Shown: one piece after another, positions 10,670 through 25,092 of the stretch
Position numbering within the stretch: position 1 is the stretch's first letter
Layout: each line of letters starts with the position of its first letter
Assembly: GCA_024138015.1 (NCBI GenBank)
Contig: JAMXBB010000010.1
Location: forward strand, 83,675,958 to 83,739,957
DNA: 64,000 nucleotides
Direction: 5' to 3'
Source of the DNA: Lumnitzera littorea
Taxonomy: Eukaryota > Streptophyta > Magnoliopsida > Myrtales > Combretaceae
Notes under the pieces: generated by a model
What the model was told of the DNA's origin: nothing
Databases searched by the model: none
What the model saw: only the letters and a program-made list of their open reading frames with translations
Program-made: the position numbers and the translations under genes

Positions 10670-13600
10670 TGTAAGACCCAGTCTTCGACCTATTATTTGA
10701 GACTTAGAGCAGTGAACCATTGGATGTAGGAAGTATAGAAAAGGCACATAATAAAGAAAAGCCCTTAAGAGAAGTTTACGAAATAGGTTAAGTGAAATGA
10801 CCATACTTGAATTATTCAATATCGATGCGAATTATGGTATTCAGAACGATTTAGAGCCTTTGAACAATTTTGTCTAAATTGAGCCAAATCTTAATATAAG
10901 TTCATAAAAATTAGATAAATAGCCTTCATAATATCAATTTCTCAAAATAAATTAATTAGAATATTTAATCTCAATAAAACATATTTTTACCGAGTATGCT
11001 TAGTAATTATCAGAAACTTGAAAATTAGAGTTTCGAGTGTTTACAAAGCCTTAAAGATAAATTATATATGTAATAAAAATATTACATGTCACATTATGAT
11101 ATATAGAACATAAGTATATGTACTACATATAATTATTTTGTATATATATGCACATGTAATTAGCTAAAATATCCGAATAATAGCATTTTAAGCTAAAGTA
11201 AGTTAAAGAAATTCATAAAAATTAATAAAAAATTTCAAAATCACTTTGGCTAGCTAAATTAAGTTAGAATAGGCATGTGGCAATAATTAGGACAAGTGTA
11301 GGTGAATTAAATAAATCAAAATGCATGTTAAGTTAGTTTATAAGCTAAAAATACAAGATTAGAGAGAAAATAAAAATCATTCATACACTACCTAAGCTAA
11401 AAAATTTGGAAACACTCTTTAGAACAATTCTACATGCAAGATGGAATATGGGAAAAAATCAGTTGGGGTTTTGAGGATGGAAGAAGAAAGTTATGGAAAA
11501 TAAAAAAAAATTAGTATGCAATCTAAGTTTAAGAGTGTTTGTGAACCTAGGGAGTTACTGGAAACCAAAGGCCACCATTATAAGAGGTAGCAACCACTGC
11601 CCAGATATGTCAACAAGATGGTAGCCACTATTGATGGTTGAAGTTTCCAATTCTGGTGAGGATCAATTTCAAGCCAAATTTCATTAAATTAGTAAAATTA
11701 TAAAAATACCCAAAAAATTATGAAAAATATTATTCCTTGATATTTTCATGTATAGAATTTAGGAAAAATGTCATTTTTTTAAAATTTAGTGGTGGCAATA
11801 TACGTCCTTAAGAAATAAAAAAAATCGAACAATTTTTTATATTGAAATAAATAGTCCTAGCGACGTAGTTTCGCCTTCAATTTTTTTTTGTAAATTGCCC
11901 TATATTAATGTTGAATTGCTATGAAGAGATTTCTTGCAAAACTATTTCCTAAATTTTTATTTGATTTTTTGAGCCCTAAATTAGGCATTAAATTATGTTT
12001 TAGGGGAAAAATAATCTCTTTTCTTAATAGCCTTACTTGGATTCTGAGTTGAATTAGTTAATGAAGTGTTTGTACTATTTTAGGATTGTTAAGTTGAGTA
12101 ATAAAATGGGGAGTTATAGAAAATTGTAGTTTAGTCCTTAAAAGTGAGTAAAACAACTAAATTTTAGGTATTGAATGAAGGCAAAAGATAACTTAAAGGA
12201 AGTTGTAGGCAAATGTTCCATTAGATACGCACTCAAAAGCTAAATCAGAGACAAAATTTATGAGTTAAAAGAAAAACAAGAGATTCAAAAGCTTAGTCAA
12301 AGGTTGTTTTCCTAAAAACCTTAAAGATAATAGAGTCAGATGGTATCTTAGAGGATAATTTAGTTAGGGGCTTAATTTGAGGAAGCTTAGAAGTTATGTC
12401 AAAGGATAAAACTAATATTATGAATGACCCTACGTAGCTCAGCTAATAACTCAGAGGATTTTCGACTAAATAAACATACTATAGAATTACTTAGAACTTA
12501 GCTAAAAAAGTATGAATCGAAGAATCATGGGAATGTATCAATCTTAGAGACTAACCCAGAGGTTGAATTTACAGTGAACTTCAACACCCATATGTTTAGA
12601 GAGTAGCTTAAAAGCTTCTTTAGTTAAATACTGCAATAGTATCTCGACTCAAGGAGTTGCTCAGAATGTAACAAAGGTAAAATAAATTTATATCACCATT
12701 CTAAACTTCTAATACGTAAGGAATAGAGTAATAGCCTAACGACTAACCAACTTAATTCTAATAATGATGAGTAAATTAGCAATATTTCATAATTTGTATG
12801 TAGAATAAAATACTACATTGAGACAAATATCGATGGGTTACCAACGAGGACAAGTTAACAAGTTTAGTTAACGAGCAACTAAGTTCTAAGTAAGTGGATA
12901 TTTGTGTGTACTTGAGTAGACTTATGTCTACTCTTAACTTTGTACGTGTTTTATGATGTTTTGGCTTAGTTGAATTTGATTTCAAGTTGATGTGTTATTC
13001 GATGAACCATATGGAGCTACCTATTATAATTGTTGTTGATTGAGTTGTGACATGTTACTAAACTTCGTTGTTATGTTGGTGCTGATGAATGCATATGTGA
13101 CATTTGCTAGGGTTTATATTATCTTAGAAAAGAATCTAAGGATTAACTTTATCTCTTAAAATATTCACCTAAGTGAACCTGATACCAAGAACTGAAAACT
13201 AACAGAAATACAAAGTAAAGGCTGGTAACAAGTGATGAATAAGTTTGCTTAGATTTGCTAGGTTTTACTTGGCGTGCGATCTAATGCATTTATAGCATGG
13301 TACGAAAAAAACTTATGGGTCAAGTTTTCTAAAAACCAAGCTATTACTAAGTTGATTTTCATATGAAAATTTGGGTTTATTAAGTGAAATACTTGATTTG
13401 TAAAAGTTGGATTTTTGAGCATATAAAGATTGCATTATATCTGATGGGCTAGCTATATGTTAGATTTTCCAACCACTCTATGTAGTTATCATTAGACTAA
13501 AATGTTTGCTAGGTTCTTAGATATATTATCCAAATGCTCGGTTTGAGTCAACCAAACTGAATGGGTTGCTAAGTTAAGCTAGGATATTGGTACCGGTATA

Positions 13601-14227
13601 TGTCATATACATGAGTATAGTACACTCTTGACACATTTGCATTGTTTAGCTAATAAACTATAAGATAACACAATTGGACTAATTACTTGAATGATGCACC
13701 TATTTTGTTATGCTTATTATTATGTGTTTATCCACTTTTGTTCAGCTTGCAGTAGTTGAGGGGATAATTTTTTCTCATCCTCAAGTTATGGATGAATAGA
13801 TAGAAGAAGATATCAGAGTGATAAGGAGACTTCAAAACTCTAGCTAAAGATGGGTTTTTGAGAGAAGTTGTTGATCACAAAATATGGCTTGAGTATAAAA
13901 AGATAGTTAAAAAAAAAAAACAGTGGGCATTATACTTTCATCAAAGGTTTTAGTATAAAAACATATATTTGTAAAAGAGTGACTATATTGTATAGAAGTG
14001 TGTAATTGTAATACTCTGAGTACGGCTCACTAATGTAAAAGCTTTTGCTGTTGTTAGTCATATTGAATGAGAAATTATTTAAAGGTAGTTGTTTATAGAA
14101 CAGAAGAGCAAGTTAAATACAGGTTCTATCTTATTCGGAACTTAAGGATGGCAATAATGAATTGTTTTCAAGTACCAAGAGTTTGAAAAAAAATTTTAAG
14201 TAGATACTTATATGGTAGAGCATTACA
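10670..14227 (+). mobile_element. LTR F: probable solo LTR, Ty3/gypsy type
   Basis: The segment starts TGTAAGACCCAG at 10670 and ends GAGCATTACA at 14227, giving matching TGTAA...TTACA ends. It is flanked by the same five bases, TTTAT, at 10665-10669 and 14228-14232. No primer-binding site, polypurine tract or protein remnant lies inside, which fits a solo LTR. At 3.56 kb it is long but within the range of Del/Tekay-type LTRs. The text near 13740 (TTCAGCTTGCAGTAG) is like the leader of such LTRs. A possible TATA box (TTTATAAGC) lies near 11338. The link between the two ends is inferred only from the termini and duplication. Confidence 0.6.
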
Positions 14228-16499
14228 TTTATTCTTACCAAACCTAAGATTCAAGTAGACAACAAAAAGACACTATTAAGATGGAACAAAGATGAATTGA
14301 ATGGAACCTTTACATTTAGTGTTTGTTAGGATACATAATACCAAAGTTTCCACCTATTTAAATGTATTTTGTGATCATTGTAGGCACAAAATAGACTAAA
14401 ATTCCAAAAATCATGAGAACTAAGGAGCATGGGGTTAAGGACATAGATCATTGATGAAAATTCAAGGAAAAGAAGGAAACTGTTTGAAGCAACAATTTTA
14501 ATGAAATGCAATACAACATTATTTAATTGAAATATCACTTGAAGAACAATTGAGTCAATTATTGACTTCATTCAAGGAAGTCTGCTTTGTCAGACCAAAG
14601 TTAGTCCCTTAAAGCTAACATACTTTATTGAAAGATTTTGGCTGAATGAAGCCATACTTTGTCCAATCGAAGCTTAATATTTTGCAAACACAATTTTGAC
14701 ATTAAATGCCAACATTACTAAACCTCAATAGCCTTTGAACATTTTCCTTATTATTTTGAGCAAGCAAAAGCCCTAATCTTATAGTTGAACTTTCACTAGT
14801 TTCTATAAGTGAATTTAGTGGTTTACCTTAATTTTACTTTGTTTATTTAACTATTTCCTCATTTTATTAAATGTTACTTTCACTTACCTCTTAGAAAACT
14901 TAGTTAATTCATATTTAATGACAAGTTTCAATTTCATTGCATTATTTTCATTTATTGTTGTTCAATATGTATATTTAAGTAGTTTAAGGGATTCATAACA
15001 ATATATAGAGATGAATCTCATAGATTTGTAATGCTTTCTAATCTTGGTTGACTTTGAAAATTGTTTGCTGATGTTAACAAAGTTTGACACACATGTAGGA
15101 GATTAGAGCTTGTTTTAATTGTATTAGATCTTAAAGATTGAGAATAACAATAAGTTTAGTGTAATCATTTGTTCTATAGTTCTTAAAACAATTAGACACC
15201 ATCAAATTCAATAAGACTGAAAGTGTTGAATGTTTTGTAGTTACATTGGATAGTGCTGGATAAAGATTGGTCAACGATATAATGAATCATTCAAACACAC
15301 GGTTTCCCTTTTCAAATGTGATTAAGGTAAAGTTTAGTTGCTATACAAACTTATGGGCTCCATTTATTTCTTTATTGTATATTTTTTACTGGCCAAATAA
15401 ACTCTTGCAAGGGCTTGATAATTGCATTCCTTGCTACATAGATTCGATAATTTTAAGTTAGAAAATTGAAACTAAAAATTTGAAAGCAACGATTAGTATG
15501 AACAATCATCACAAAATTATTTTCCTTTTAGTACATTTGCTTGACTTCATAGAGGTAAAATAAAATAACTATTTCTCACTTGCAAATTTATTCTTTTGTT
15601 TGGTTGATAGAATGGTTATTCCATGGAATTATTATTACTAAAAAAATGAGGAATTGAAATTCCTTATAAGAACAATAGAATAGCTATTCTTTGAATTTTT
15701 TTTTTTACTCATATCTATTCATAAGACCTCACAATGACTATCAGAAATAGTTATTATCTTTTTATTCTACTCTTAAAGAATTTCAATTTTATTCCTACCT
15801 TATTCCATTTTGTAAATCAAACTTGCCATCTTCTCTTATTTTTCTTTGTGTTGGATTTTCTCTCCATTTTCTTCTTGTTTTGTTAAATTATGTTCTTAAT
15901 TTGCTGGTACTTATTTGTTCTTTAAGTTTCTTTTACTCAAGGTAAGTATGCTTTCCACTAATGTTGGTGATTGCTTATGTGTAATGTTTGTATTTTTCAA
16001 AATCATTCAATTTATTTCTAAATATATATTTAATATTTATATATTTTTTTATAAATCTTTTGGAATTTTTCAATTCAAAATTTTTTATTTAAGATGTTCA
16101 ATTTCCTCTTTCCTTTATTCTTTTCTTTTTTCCATATTTTTACATTGATATAACTTTTTCAATTTATTTAGGTAATTTTCATAATTTATTGTAGTTATTA
16201 CATTCTTAATCATTGTAAATCTAATTGTTTTTCTTTTTCTTTTTTTTTTCAATTTATAGAAGATATTTCATACCAATATAAAATCTTTTAGATCAAAATG
16301 TAAACTCTTAAAGTTTTAGTAATTTGTAAAATTTTTTAAAATGTTTGTATTTATATCTTGGATGTTTAATTTCAAATTTACTTATTCATTCGTTAAGTAC
16401 AACATATTTCATTACATATTTGTAGCATTGTTGATATTTTTCAACTAATAATTTCATTTGAATACATTTTAGTTGCACATTTCATTTATTGTAAAAATT

Positions 16500-17345
16500 A
16501 AGATTGAACAAAAGAACCACAAATCGAATTGAAAAATTAGTTTTTTTTTTTTATTTTTTTACAAATCATTTGGTTTAAGTTTAATTCAATTATATATAAA
16601 TGGTTCGCAGTTCGATTCAATTCAAGGAAGTGAACCATTTTGAACCGAACCTAGCTGTTTCATCGAACAAAAAAAATCATGCAATTATTTTGTACTTTTT
16701 TAAAAAAAATTTTCCATCAATCTTCATAGATTTCATTAAAATTTTTCATATATTATTTTTTTATTTTATTTCTAGGCTAATTGTTAAGATTAAGTTGGGT
16801 GACTTTCACCTAAAATTTCAAATTTTAAAATTTATTTTCCTAAATTGTTTTTTTCTTATATGTTCTCAAATCAAAGATCTAACCTTGGTGCTCTTTACAT
16901 GTGTCTCATTTCTTTTTTCCAGTCTTTGGTGTGTCTCTTTTGTATTCTTCTTGTCATTTTTGGACAGGTAGCTCTTTTTCTCTCTTCTCGTTGTTACTTA
17001 TTGGAATTGAGTCTCTTATCCTTGTTCGATGAAGCTGGGTTTGTTAAGATCTTATATAACTTGTTACTAAGTATCGTTACATATGATAACCGTAGGAAAA
17101 ATTAATTGGAAATATATTAATGCTTAATGGAAAGGAAAATATGTTATTAGAGAAAAAAATATTTGGCGAAAATTTAGCATAAGTTTGAACCAGGCTAATC
17201 GGTTTTAATTATGTTCGAAAAATTTACAAACCAAACCATATGATTAGGTTTGATTTTAAAAAAAATAACCGAACCGTTATATTAGATATTGTTTGGTTTG
17301 GTAAGGAAGGCGAACTATATTAAATTGAATTGCATCCATCCTTAG
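16500..17345. repeat. Possible non-autonomous hAT-like transposon relic
   Basis: Both ends hold phrases built from GAACCGAACC or its complement (near 16605-16650 and 17180-17310), and the right end reads GCATCCATCCTTAG. Such composition is common in plant hAT-derived repeats. I found no clean terminal repeats or 8-bp duplication, so this is only a suggestion. Confidence 0.25.
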
Positions 17346-19314
17346 TAAAAATACCAGTTCTTTTAGGTTTGCTTATTAGGTAGTTCATTTTACAATCTTT
17401 TTATTAATCTAAGTTGGAAAATGATAAAATTTATTGAAAATTAATAAAATATATTTGTAGATATGTGATTTTATTTATCTTCATATATTATGTAAAGAAC
17501 TAGTAATAATTCATAAAAATATGGTAAACTATCTTTACATTTGTAAAACACTTGTATAAGATAGTTGGTGTATACAGAGATATAAAATACATCTGAGTGT
17601 ACCTATTGTTTGTATTTTTGGTAGCTCATATGTTACACATAATTTGATGTTACCAAGATATAAATGTGTTATTTTTATTTTTATTTCTTTCGCGAGATAA
17701 ATGTAGATATTTGTTACAACATAATTTGTGAGAAGAAATGTTATGGAATAACTTGTTTCCTTTTAAAAAATGTTTTGCTATCGAGCTTTCATTGTAAGAA
17801 AGCTATTCACATCTGAATTGACAACACTCTTCCAAAAATGCTTGTTACTCTCTTAACAAAAATGGTCAAATGCTAGGCAAACTGATGTTGTACTTCATTT
17901 TAATCTCTTATAATGCCTTCTTACAATACTCCACTAAAGCATAAAAGTCTGAACTTAAAGAATTTAATGCACCCTTACATATGCTCCACATCATAGTTTA
18001 TAATCTTACAAAGAAACTCCCTTATTTCATCCTTTTTTCAAGCAAACAACTTAAGACTACTCTTAGCCACTTACCTAAAGTTGTTGCTCTTCTTGCTTTA
18101 GTTCTCACTCCTCAAACAGAAAACCATGCCAACTTCATCTATGAAAAACAACATAATAAGTATTCTATTGACTTATTTCCAATACAAAACATATACCTGG
18201 GAGAAGGAAAAACATGCTTTTTTGCTACATTAGAATATAAAGGATAAGCATTATTCAACATGTACCTAATGAAATGTCTAAACTTAAAAAACATGGATAA
18301 TTTCAAACTGTACTCCATATTGATTTTGTTGACTTGGTGAGAACAAGAAGCAACCTAGTTGGTTCCTAATTATGAGCTTTCGATGAAAAAATAGGCCGAC
18401 TTTACCATACACTTTTTGGTTTTCTCATGATGTTAAATAGATAATCTTCTATAATAGCCATAGGGAGCAGGATTCAAGGATGGCCTTTATTGATTCCTTC
18501 ATAACCATTTCTTAAGCTCCCTTGAGTTTGAAGCTCTCTGTTGATGGATCAAATTTTGTTTGGGCGACCCTTAGGCACTATTCTTATACTCTTCCCTATC
18601 AGTACTTGATACCCCTCAATGTAACTTAGGCAACACTTAGGTGTTCGATGTACACTCTCCAAGCGACCATTTGGAGACCCTTGGGTGCTCGAGGGGCACT
18701 ACCTAAGCAACCTTTAGGCACTCTTTAGCCGATCCTTGTACGCATGGTGGGGGCTCTATTCATACCTACATTCGGTGATGTTGGGTTGTCCTCATTAGGC
18801 TGTGCTATGCGCCACATTCAAGCTGAATCTTTTCCTCTCGTATAGTAGTAGCTAGTCATGCTTGGGTATGCCAATGCTTAGCAGAGTGTATGAGTGGTGT
18901 ATGCATGACATATGCTAGTACGTTTTGTGCTTGTGCATGGAATTGCCCACTATGCTAGTTTTCAATTGTTGTTCACTTGTGCACCTATATGCCTATGGAC
19001 GAATTTGATAGTTCTTATGTTGGATACCCATTAAAGGAATTGTTTTGCCTTGGTCACTCCTTCCACTCAGCTCCTTTCTTGGGGTTGCTCATTGGATGCT
19101 ACGATAGTCCTCGTGTTCAATGCAAGCGCGACTTTGGAAGTAGCTAATAATATAGCATTACTGTAATACTAGTCAAAGTAACTTACTATAAAAGGTTAGC
19201 AAGTTACCTTTTATTTCCCTTTTTTCCATTTAATTAATTATTTATAAAATTTATTGACCTGTTATTTAGGTAATAGGTTAACCTATTTTAATAAAATGGG
19301 TGGTGTATATTATG

Positions 19315-19555
19315 TTTTATTAAATTAATGGTTTAGATTTGCTAGTATTACAATAACAAATTTTTACTAGCGTTATCATAGAAACCTCCGTTAATTAAAC
19401 CTTAGATTTCTCATTTTGGAACTACTATAATTAAGTTTTGCTAAATTAATAGTTTAGATTTATCAACATTATAATAATACATTTTGGCTAGCATTATTAT
19501 AGAAACTCCCACCAATTAAACCTTAAATTTCCCATTTGGGAACTACTATAATGTG
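19315..19555. repeat. 121-bp tandem duplication
   Basis: Two copies with the same phase: TAAATTAATGGTTTAGATTT at 19321 and TAAATTAATAGTTTAGATTT at 19442, and AACTACTATAA at 19420 and 19541, both 121 bases apart. The copies differ at scattered sites, so the duplication is not recent. Non-coding. Confidence 0.8.
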
Positions 19556-20475
19556 AATTATCATTGTTGGCCATTAAAAAATAGTTTCAATTTATGAGCA
19601 AGCTAGTACGGCTAGAGATGAAGGGCACAATAACTTCGCTGCATGCCCTTATTAATTATCCTAAATCTAAACCGGCACTTCTCTAAGAATTCCATCACAT
19701 GGTCCTCTACCTTCTAACATTACTCTCTATTCCAATCCATCAAGCAAAACGGATTCAACATTTGAAATTTATATGTCAAATGGTTGAGCAGTAAAGTCTA
19801 CTACAATAATTGTTGTGTGCAAACACTTATAAATGTCATACGTCAGACATACTTAGTAAACTGATGTAGTTGTCAAATCATAATGATAATGACCGATTAG
19901 ATTAAAATAATTATTGCACAACATCAAAATTACACACCATTTAGACCAAACCCCCGGGTTGGTTTTGAAACTGTAAATCCTTAATTGCCCCAAAGGGGTC
20001 GGATTTTGATAATATGGATCCATAATACACTAGGAGCTCAATTTTTGAAAATATGAACCCATAACACAACTAAGAGACTAATGTCCTTTTTTTTTTCTTT
20101 TTTTCTTTTTTTTTTTTTAAGTGTGGATCCTACTAGGAGTCCAATTTTGAAAAGTGGAGCGGATTCTAGGAGACAAATATTTTGGAAGTATGGTGTCGAT
20201 TTCACGAGATCAATTTTTGAATGTATGGGGCTGATTCCGAGAGCCTAATTTTCAAAGGTGTGGGTATTTAGGGATTCAAAGGTTCTTTAAAATTAGAATT
20301 TTTACAAGCATACACTACAACAAAAGGGGTCTTTAGTAGCGGTTCTTTTGTGCCTTAGGGGCGGTTTTAGCAACCCCCTCATGGCCACCGCCTATGCCAT
20401 CTTCTCTACTACATAGAGGAGTTTTTGGCGTTCGTTGGGTGGGCAATTATTTTGTATCGACGGTTTTGAGAATTC

Positions 20476-20550
20476 TACTGGTGGTTCAAACCACCAGTAC
20501 ATAATAGAGGGAGTTCAAAAATAATCAACCTACTGGTAGTTTGAACTACC
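20476..20550. repeat. CACTA subterminal hairpins (left)
   Basis: Perfect inverted repeat TACTGGTGGTT (20476-20486), 2-base loop, AACCACCAGTA (20489-20499); a second, shorter one GGTAGTT (20535-20541), 2-base loop, AACTACC (20544-20550). CACTA subterminal repeats are transposase-binding arrays; these are the likely relics. Confidence 0.7.
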
Positions 20551-22159
20551 ACAAGGATTTAGAGTAAATTTTTAATATTTACCTAGAGTTAAATAAATAG
20601 GTGGATAGGACCATTATCATTGTTTGGTGCTAAAATTTAATAATTGATAAAATACAAATGGAGAGATAAATTTCAAGTGCCAAAATACTTTTGACCTCAA
20701 AATTTCATCCCCTGATAAAATTTGCTATATAATTTGATAACAATCTCATAACTAAATAAAATTGAAAACTTTGCATTCACTAATATAACAACTGGAATTC
20801 AACGTCAAATAACGGAAACTGTATTTAAATCCATATAATAGTAAATGAGATCTGGTCAATATTGCTAAGATGCCAGTAAAAATAAAAGTATCAAATATTC
20901 AACATTTTCAATAGGAAAAATTTAAAATTCAAAATTGTATAAAGCAAAAGATAAAACATATGAGCAAAGTCATTAAATGGTGGTTGATTGCTTGAACGAG
21001 ATGAATGATTAATAGAAGAATATGGAACTTGCCTAATTCCATCATTCCCAACCTGTTATTGAAAAGTAAATTATTTCATTTTACACAACAAATGAGAAAT
21101 AAAGTAATTAAATAAATAAATTAAAAAAGGTATAGCTTATACCTGGTTGTTGGTCTTCAAAATATCCCTCCAAGGAGAGTTCTATTGAGGTAGTTCTATC
21201 TATCTGCAGATGAGTATGTGCTCTAATTCAATATTAAAATGATAAATCTAACTTAAAATCATCAAAAAGGAAGAACCTCATATAAAATGCTTCTTACATT
21301 TCCTTTAGCATAAGCTTATAATCTGGAGAGTAAAAGCATTGTTTAGAAGTGATCATACATTTTGCCAACTAAATAACAATACTCTTAGAGTAGAAGATAT
21401 AACACTTTGAAACCTAGGAAAAACATAAGTACCAGTTAACATATACACATATACCACTATTAGAATGCATTAAGCTATAGTTTTAAATGTTTCATTTAGG
21501 CTCACAACCATCACAATCTCAGTGTCTTGAGACTTAGGGTTACTCACAACCCCTAAAATACAATATATATAGATACAATATAAGTATTGGTGTTGGGTAT
21601 TCTCTAATACCTGAGTGCCATAAACTAACCTAGATCTACTTGGGTTCTTTCAGTGTGAGACTTCACCTGGGACAATGTTGCATAAAGATTGCCAAGTGTC
21701 TCACCAACATAATTGAACCTGACCGATGGGTGGTCGAAGCCAAGCACAAGCAACACTATCAATTAGGTTTGATTTTCAATAAAGTCCAATTTACATATAT
21801 ACTAGCCAAACAAACACATTTAACAAATACGTATCTTGTACCTGGAGTTCCTATCCTAAGTTGATCCAACACCATGCGTTTTGTAGTACCTATCCAAGAT
21901 ATAAAAGCTAACTTAGAATTTAATAATTTTACGACTCGATACTTCTTCCTCCTTAACTTCACTCTCGACTCCATACTTTAAGCTTCTAAACTGTATTCCA
22001 TATATTTTCCCAACATCATCCTAATATAAACACATGCGATACTGACATTCACACAAGTCTCAACATGTTATCCTACATGCACACCTACAGTGCACATTGC
22101 CACTCTAATCCACACATGCACACACAAATTACTCGAAACCATAAAAATTCCATGACATA

Positions 22160-25087
22160 TGTCACGCCCCGAAGCGGCAGAGTCGTAACAGCCCCGCCGT
22201 GTAAACCACCCTAAGATAGAAGTTGGCCTCACAACCGCTATCCTAGACCTGATCTACACAAGGCGTCCACAACTAACCCGCTTTGAAGTAGACAATTTGT
22301 AATTTAAATAAATCGTTTACCTATAAAAGTGAGGAATTATATATATATGTTATCATTCAATTATTGCAGTTAAAGTTTACAACATTTCTCTATAGTATAT
22401 TCCCTAGTTATTACATCACTCAGAAATGAAAAATAATTCTAAAATAAAAACTTAGACCTTAAAATATGTATTTATTCTTCAATGTTTTTCCTCACTCCCC
22501 AGGATCCAGCAGTTACTAGCTTCGGAGTAATTGGTTGCCGCTTCTTAGCCAGCACCTGCACGATGTCTATAGGGATGTGAACAACCACAGCTCAGTAAGT
22601 TAGGACGGAGGACTTAAAACTATACCATACACACAACAAGGTTTTCAATTATTTATTAGTTGCAATGCATGTGCAAGCAAATGCCATCGCACGATGTTGT
22701 CCGACCCGTCGTGAGATTAGAGAAATTGCGCCCGCTCTAATCCGGGTTGAGGAGTTACCGTTAATGCAACAGCTCACAACCAAACCCAGGCTTGTGTAAT
22801 GGAGACCTTGCTCCTCCCGCGACTACCTTCGAACCACTGTCTTCATCCTCGCCGCGACCTCCTCTCCTGTTACTTAGTTCGACTGAGGATGAAGAAGGGA
22901 CCATTTTGCAATCCTACGCTATCCCTTCCGAAGGGGTTGGTATTTGGCCGGAGAGTCCTAAATCCCCTAACGGGTTGCCATGCATGTTCGATTAAGATTA
23001 CTGGTCGTATATTTGATTAAGTCCAATTTAGGGTGATCAATCAATACATACAATTCATACAATATGTACCAGAGCAACAAACAGAATCATGGCATCATCC
23101 ATAATCAAGCACATGCATACATTCAACTATCTAACAAGCACAACCAAGCATAATCTTAAGCCTCCAAAAATACAGCAACGTATTAATCCCAACTTACCTC
23201 GACTCCTCGCTCACTCACTCGAGGTCCGATTTGCTCAGGCCATCGCCGATCATCCTTATAACACGAACGTGGTTTTAGCTTTTCATATAAATATTATAAG
23301 TTCATTTTATCATATAACGCTTATTGTTAGGTTTTGTTTAAGGTTTAATATGCCTAATTATCTAGGTATTAAATCTTTTACAATTATTCTAGGTTTGGGG
23401 TTAGGTTCAAGTTCGGTTTTCGCATCGATTTCTAAATTAGGTTTTAGTTCGTTTTCTAAATCCTAAACATGTTCGAATCCTAATGTGGAATTAATCACAT
23501 TAAGCTTGGGTATCCAAATATCCTATTAGGTCTTAATTTAGTATTCTAAGCTATTCGGTACACGCTAGTCCTAATTAGGGTATCGGATTTATCCCCGATG
23601 TGAGAAAATCTTACTTTTTTATATAATTACCTAAAATTCAATCTTAATTCAGATTTAATATTATTCTCATTTTTACTCTAATATTATCTAAATAACCCTA
23701 ATTTTTCCATATTTATTAATTTACAATTTCACATATTACTAATTTCTTATATTACTTACCTAATTTCCTTAATTAACTATACTTAGTACCTAAATGCTAG
23801 GATTAGGGTTCCACTGCAGAGATTAACTTCCTTAAACATCTAATTAAGATCCAAATCAGTAATTAACATCCTAATCACCTAATTAACTCCAAATTACCCA
23901 ATTTTTTCCATCATTTTAGGGCTAAAAATTAACTTAAAAATTTCGAAAATTAATTTTAAAAAAATGGCTTCATAGCACTGTTCTATGTCACATGAGCATC
24001 CTACAGAAAAATTTTGAGCCCCAAACTACATCCCTAAGCCTATTTAATTTCCGGTTTAATCATGCTCGGTTTTGTACAATTTGTTAAGGACCCTATATTT
24101 CCAGACATAATTAAACTAAATCAACATTTTTCCCTAAATCTACATACAATAAAACCTCAGAATAACAAGTTTCATAATTTTTTGGGCAAAATAACTAATT
24201 TTACAAAATTATACAAGAATCGGGTTGGAATTTGGACTCATCGGTTCAGGTGGCTCCGGCCACCGCGGGCCGCCGTGGCCTTGTCGGCCGGCCTGGGCGC
24301 TGCCACCACCGTGTGGTGGTGGTGGCCGTCCACTCCCAGCTCCTCGTTTGGTGTGGGTTCCCTTTAAAACCCCTAACTGCACAGTTTTTCTTATTTTTTT
24401 TATTTTCTGGATTTTCTCTCGAATTTTCGACTCTCCCTAATTTTCTCTGATTTGTATCTGTCCAAATGTGCTCTATAATTTTTCCTACTATTTATAGACA
24501 TTTTTTGTAATTATTATGCATTAATTTGACAAGATTTTGTCAACTTTCCTTGATTTTTGGCTTTTTGTTTGTCCAATTCTTATTGGATAATTTTTCTTTT
24601 TCTGATTTGCACCTGCCACGACCTTATCTTGAGTCATCTTATCATCTTCTGATTTTTTCTTATTTTTCCATAATTATTTTATATTTTTCTTTAATTATTT
24701 GCTTAGTTTTCGGCCAATTTTAGTAATTACGCATATTTTTATCTACACGTAAATACATGTAGGGTGCACGTGAACATTTCTAAATATTATTTTGGTCATT
24801 CTAAAATTTTTAGTATACATATAATCTATCTCTAATAATTTATTAGTTATTATATTACACTTTTTGCCTTTTTGGTAATTAGCAGTTATTATGCTTAAAA
24901 TTTGAAAATTTTATAGTCTCCTATTTTACTACTTATTTTCTTAAATTTAAGTTTACAGGGTCATTTTTACTGGTATCTTGTTAAATAGTTTATAATTTGG
25001 ATTTGATCGGATCTTTTAACCGATCGTCCTAAACCTTGAGTTCTAAGTTCAATCCTACGGTTATTTGGCTGAACTTTGGGGCTTACA
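22160..25087 (-). mobile_element. LTR E: solo Ty3/gypsy LTR nested in the CACTA element
   Basis: The segment starts TGTCACGCCCCGAAG (22160) and ends TTTGGGGCTTACA (25087), with similar inverted ends (TGTCACGCCCC versus TGTAAGCCCC). Five bases, ACATA, flank it at 22155-22159 and 25088-25092. No internal region exists, so it is a solo LTR left by recombination. Minus orientation is inferred from a strong TATA box at 24489-24496, followed downstream by a GC-rich leader (24360-24230) and by GTGCAGGTGCTGG near 22550, typical of Del/Tekay-like leaders. Frames inside (for example 24062-24450) belong to this leader and are not genes. Confidence 0.8.
24489..24496 (-). promoter_or_regulatory. TATA box in LTR E
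   Basis: Minus strand TCTATAAATAGTAGG is a near-ideal plant TATA box. It lies about 590 bases into the LTR in minus orientation, followed by an A/G-rich then GC-rich leader. Confidence 0.6.
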
Positions 25088-25092
25088 ACATA

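Larger units (their letters stand above)
14233..20309. other. AT-rich unassigned sequence
   Basis: No protein family or RNA gene is recognisable on either strand; the longest frames (for example 16600-16971 and 17981-18247) are low-complexity and unsupported. Contained items are listed separately: an AACCGAACC-type module near 16500-17345 and a 121-bp duplication at 19315-19555. Between 18540 and 18730 the base composition is more balanced and short phrases such as CCTTAGGCAC, CTTAGGCAAC and TTTAGGCACTC recur, suggesting a decayed short tandem repeat. Confidence 0.5.

Noticed and set aside
20960..21220. Exon-like segments on the minus strand (bounded by CTGCAG and CAGGTATAAG) in the CACTA element
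   Set aside because: The candidate exons do not join in one frame and match no transposase I recognise.
24062..24450. Three overlapping GC-rich frames
   Set aside because: They fall in the leader of solo LTR E, transcribed on the other strand; proline/arginine-rich text reflects composition.
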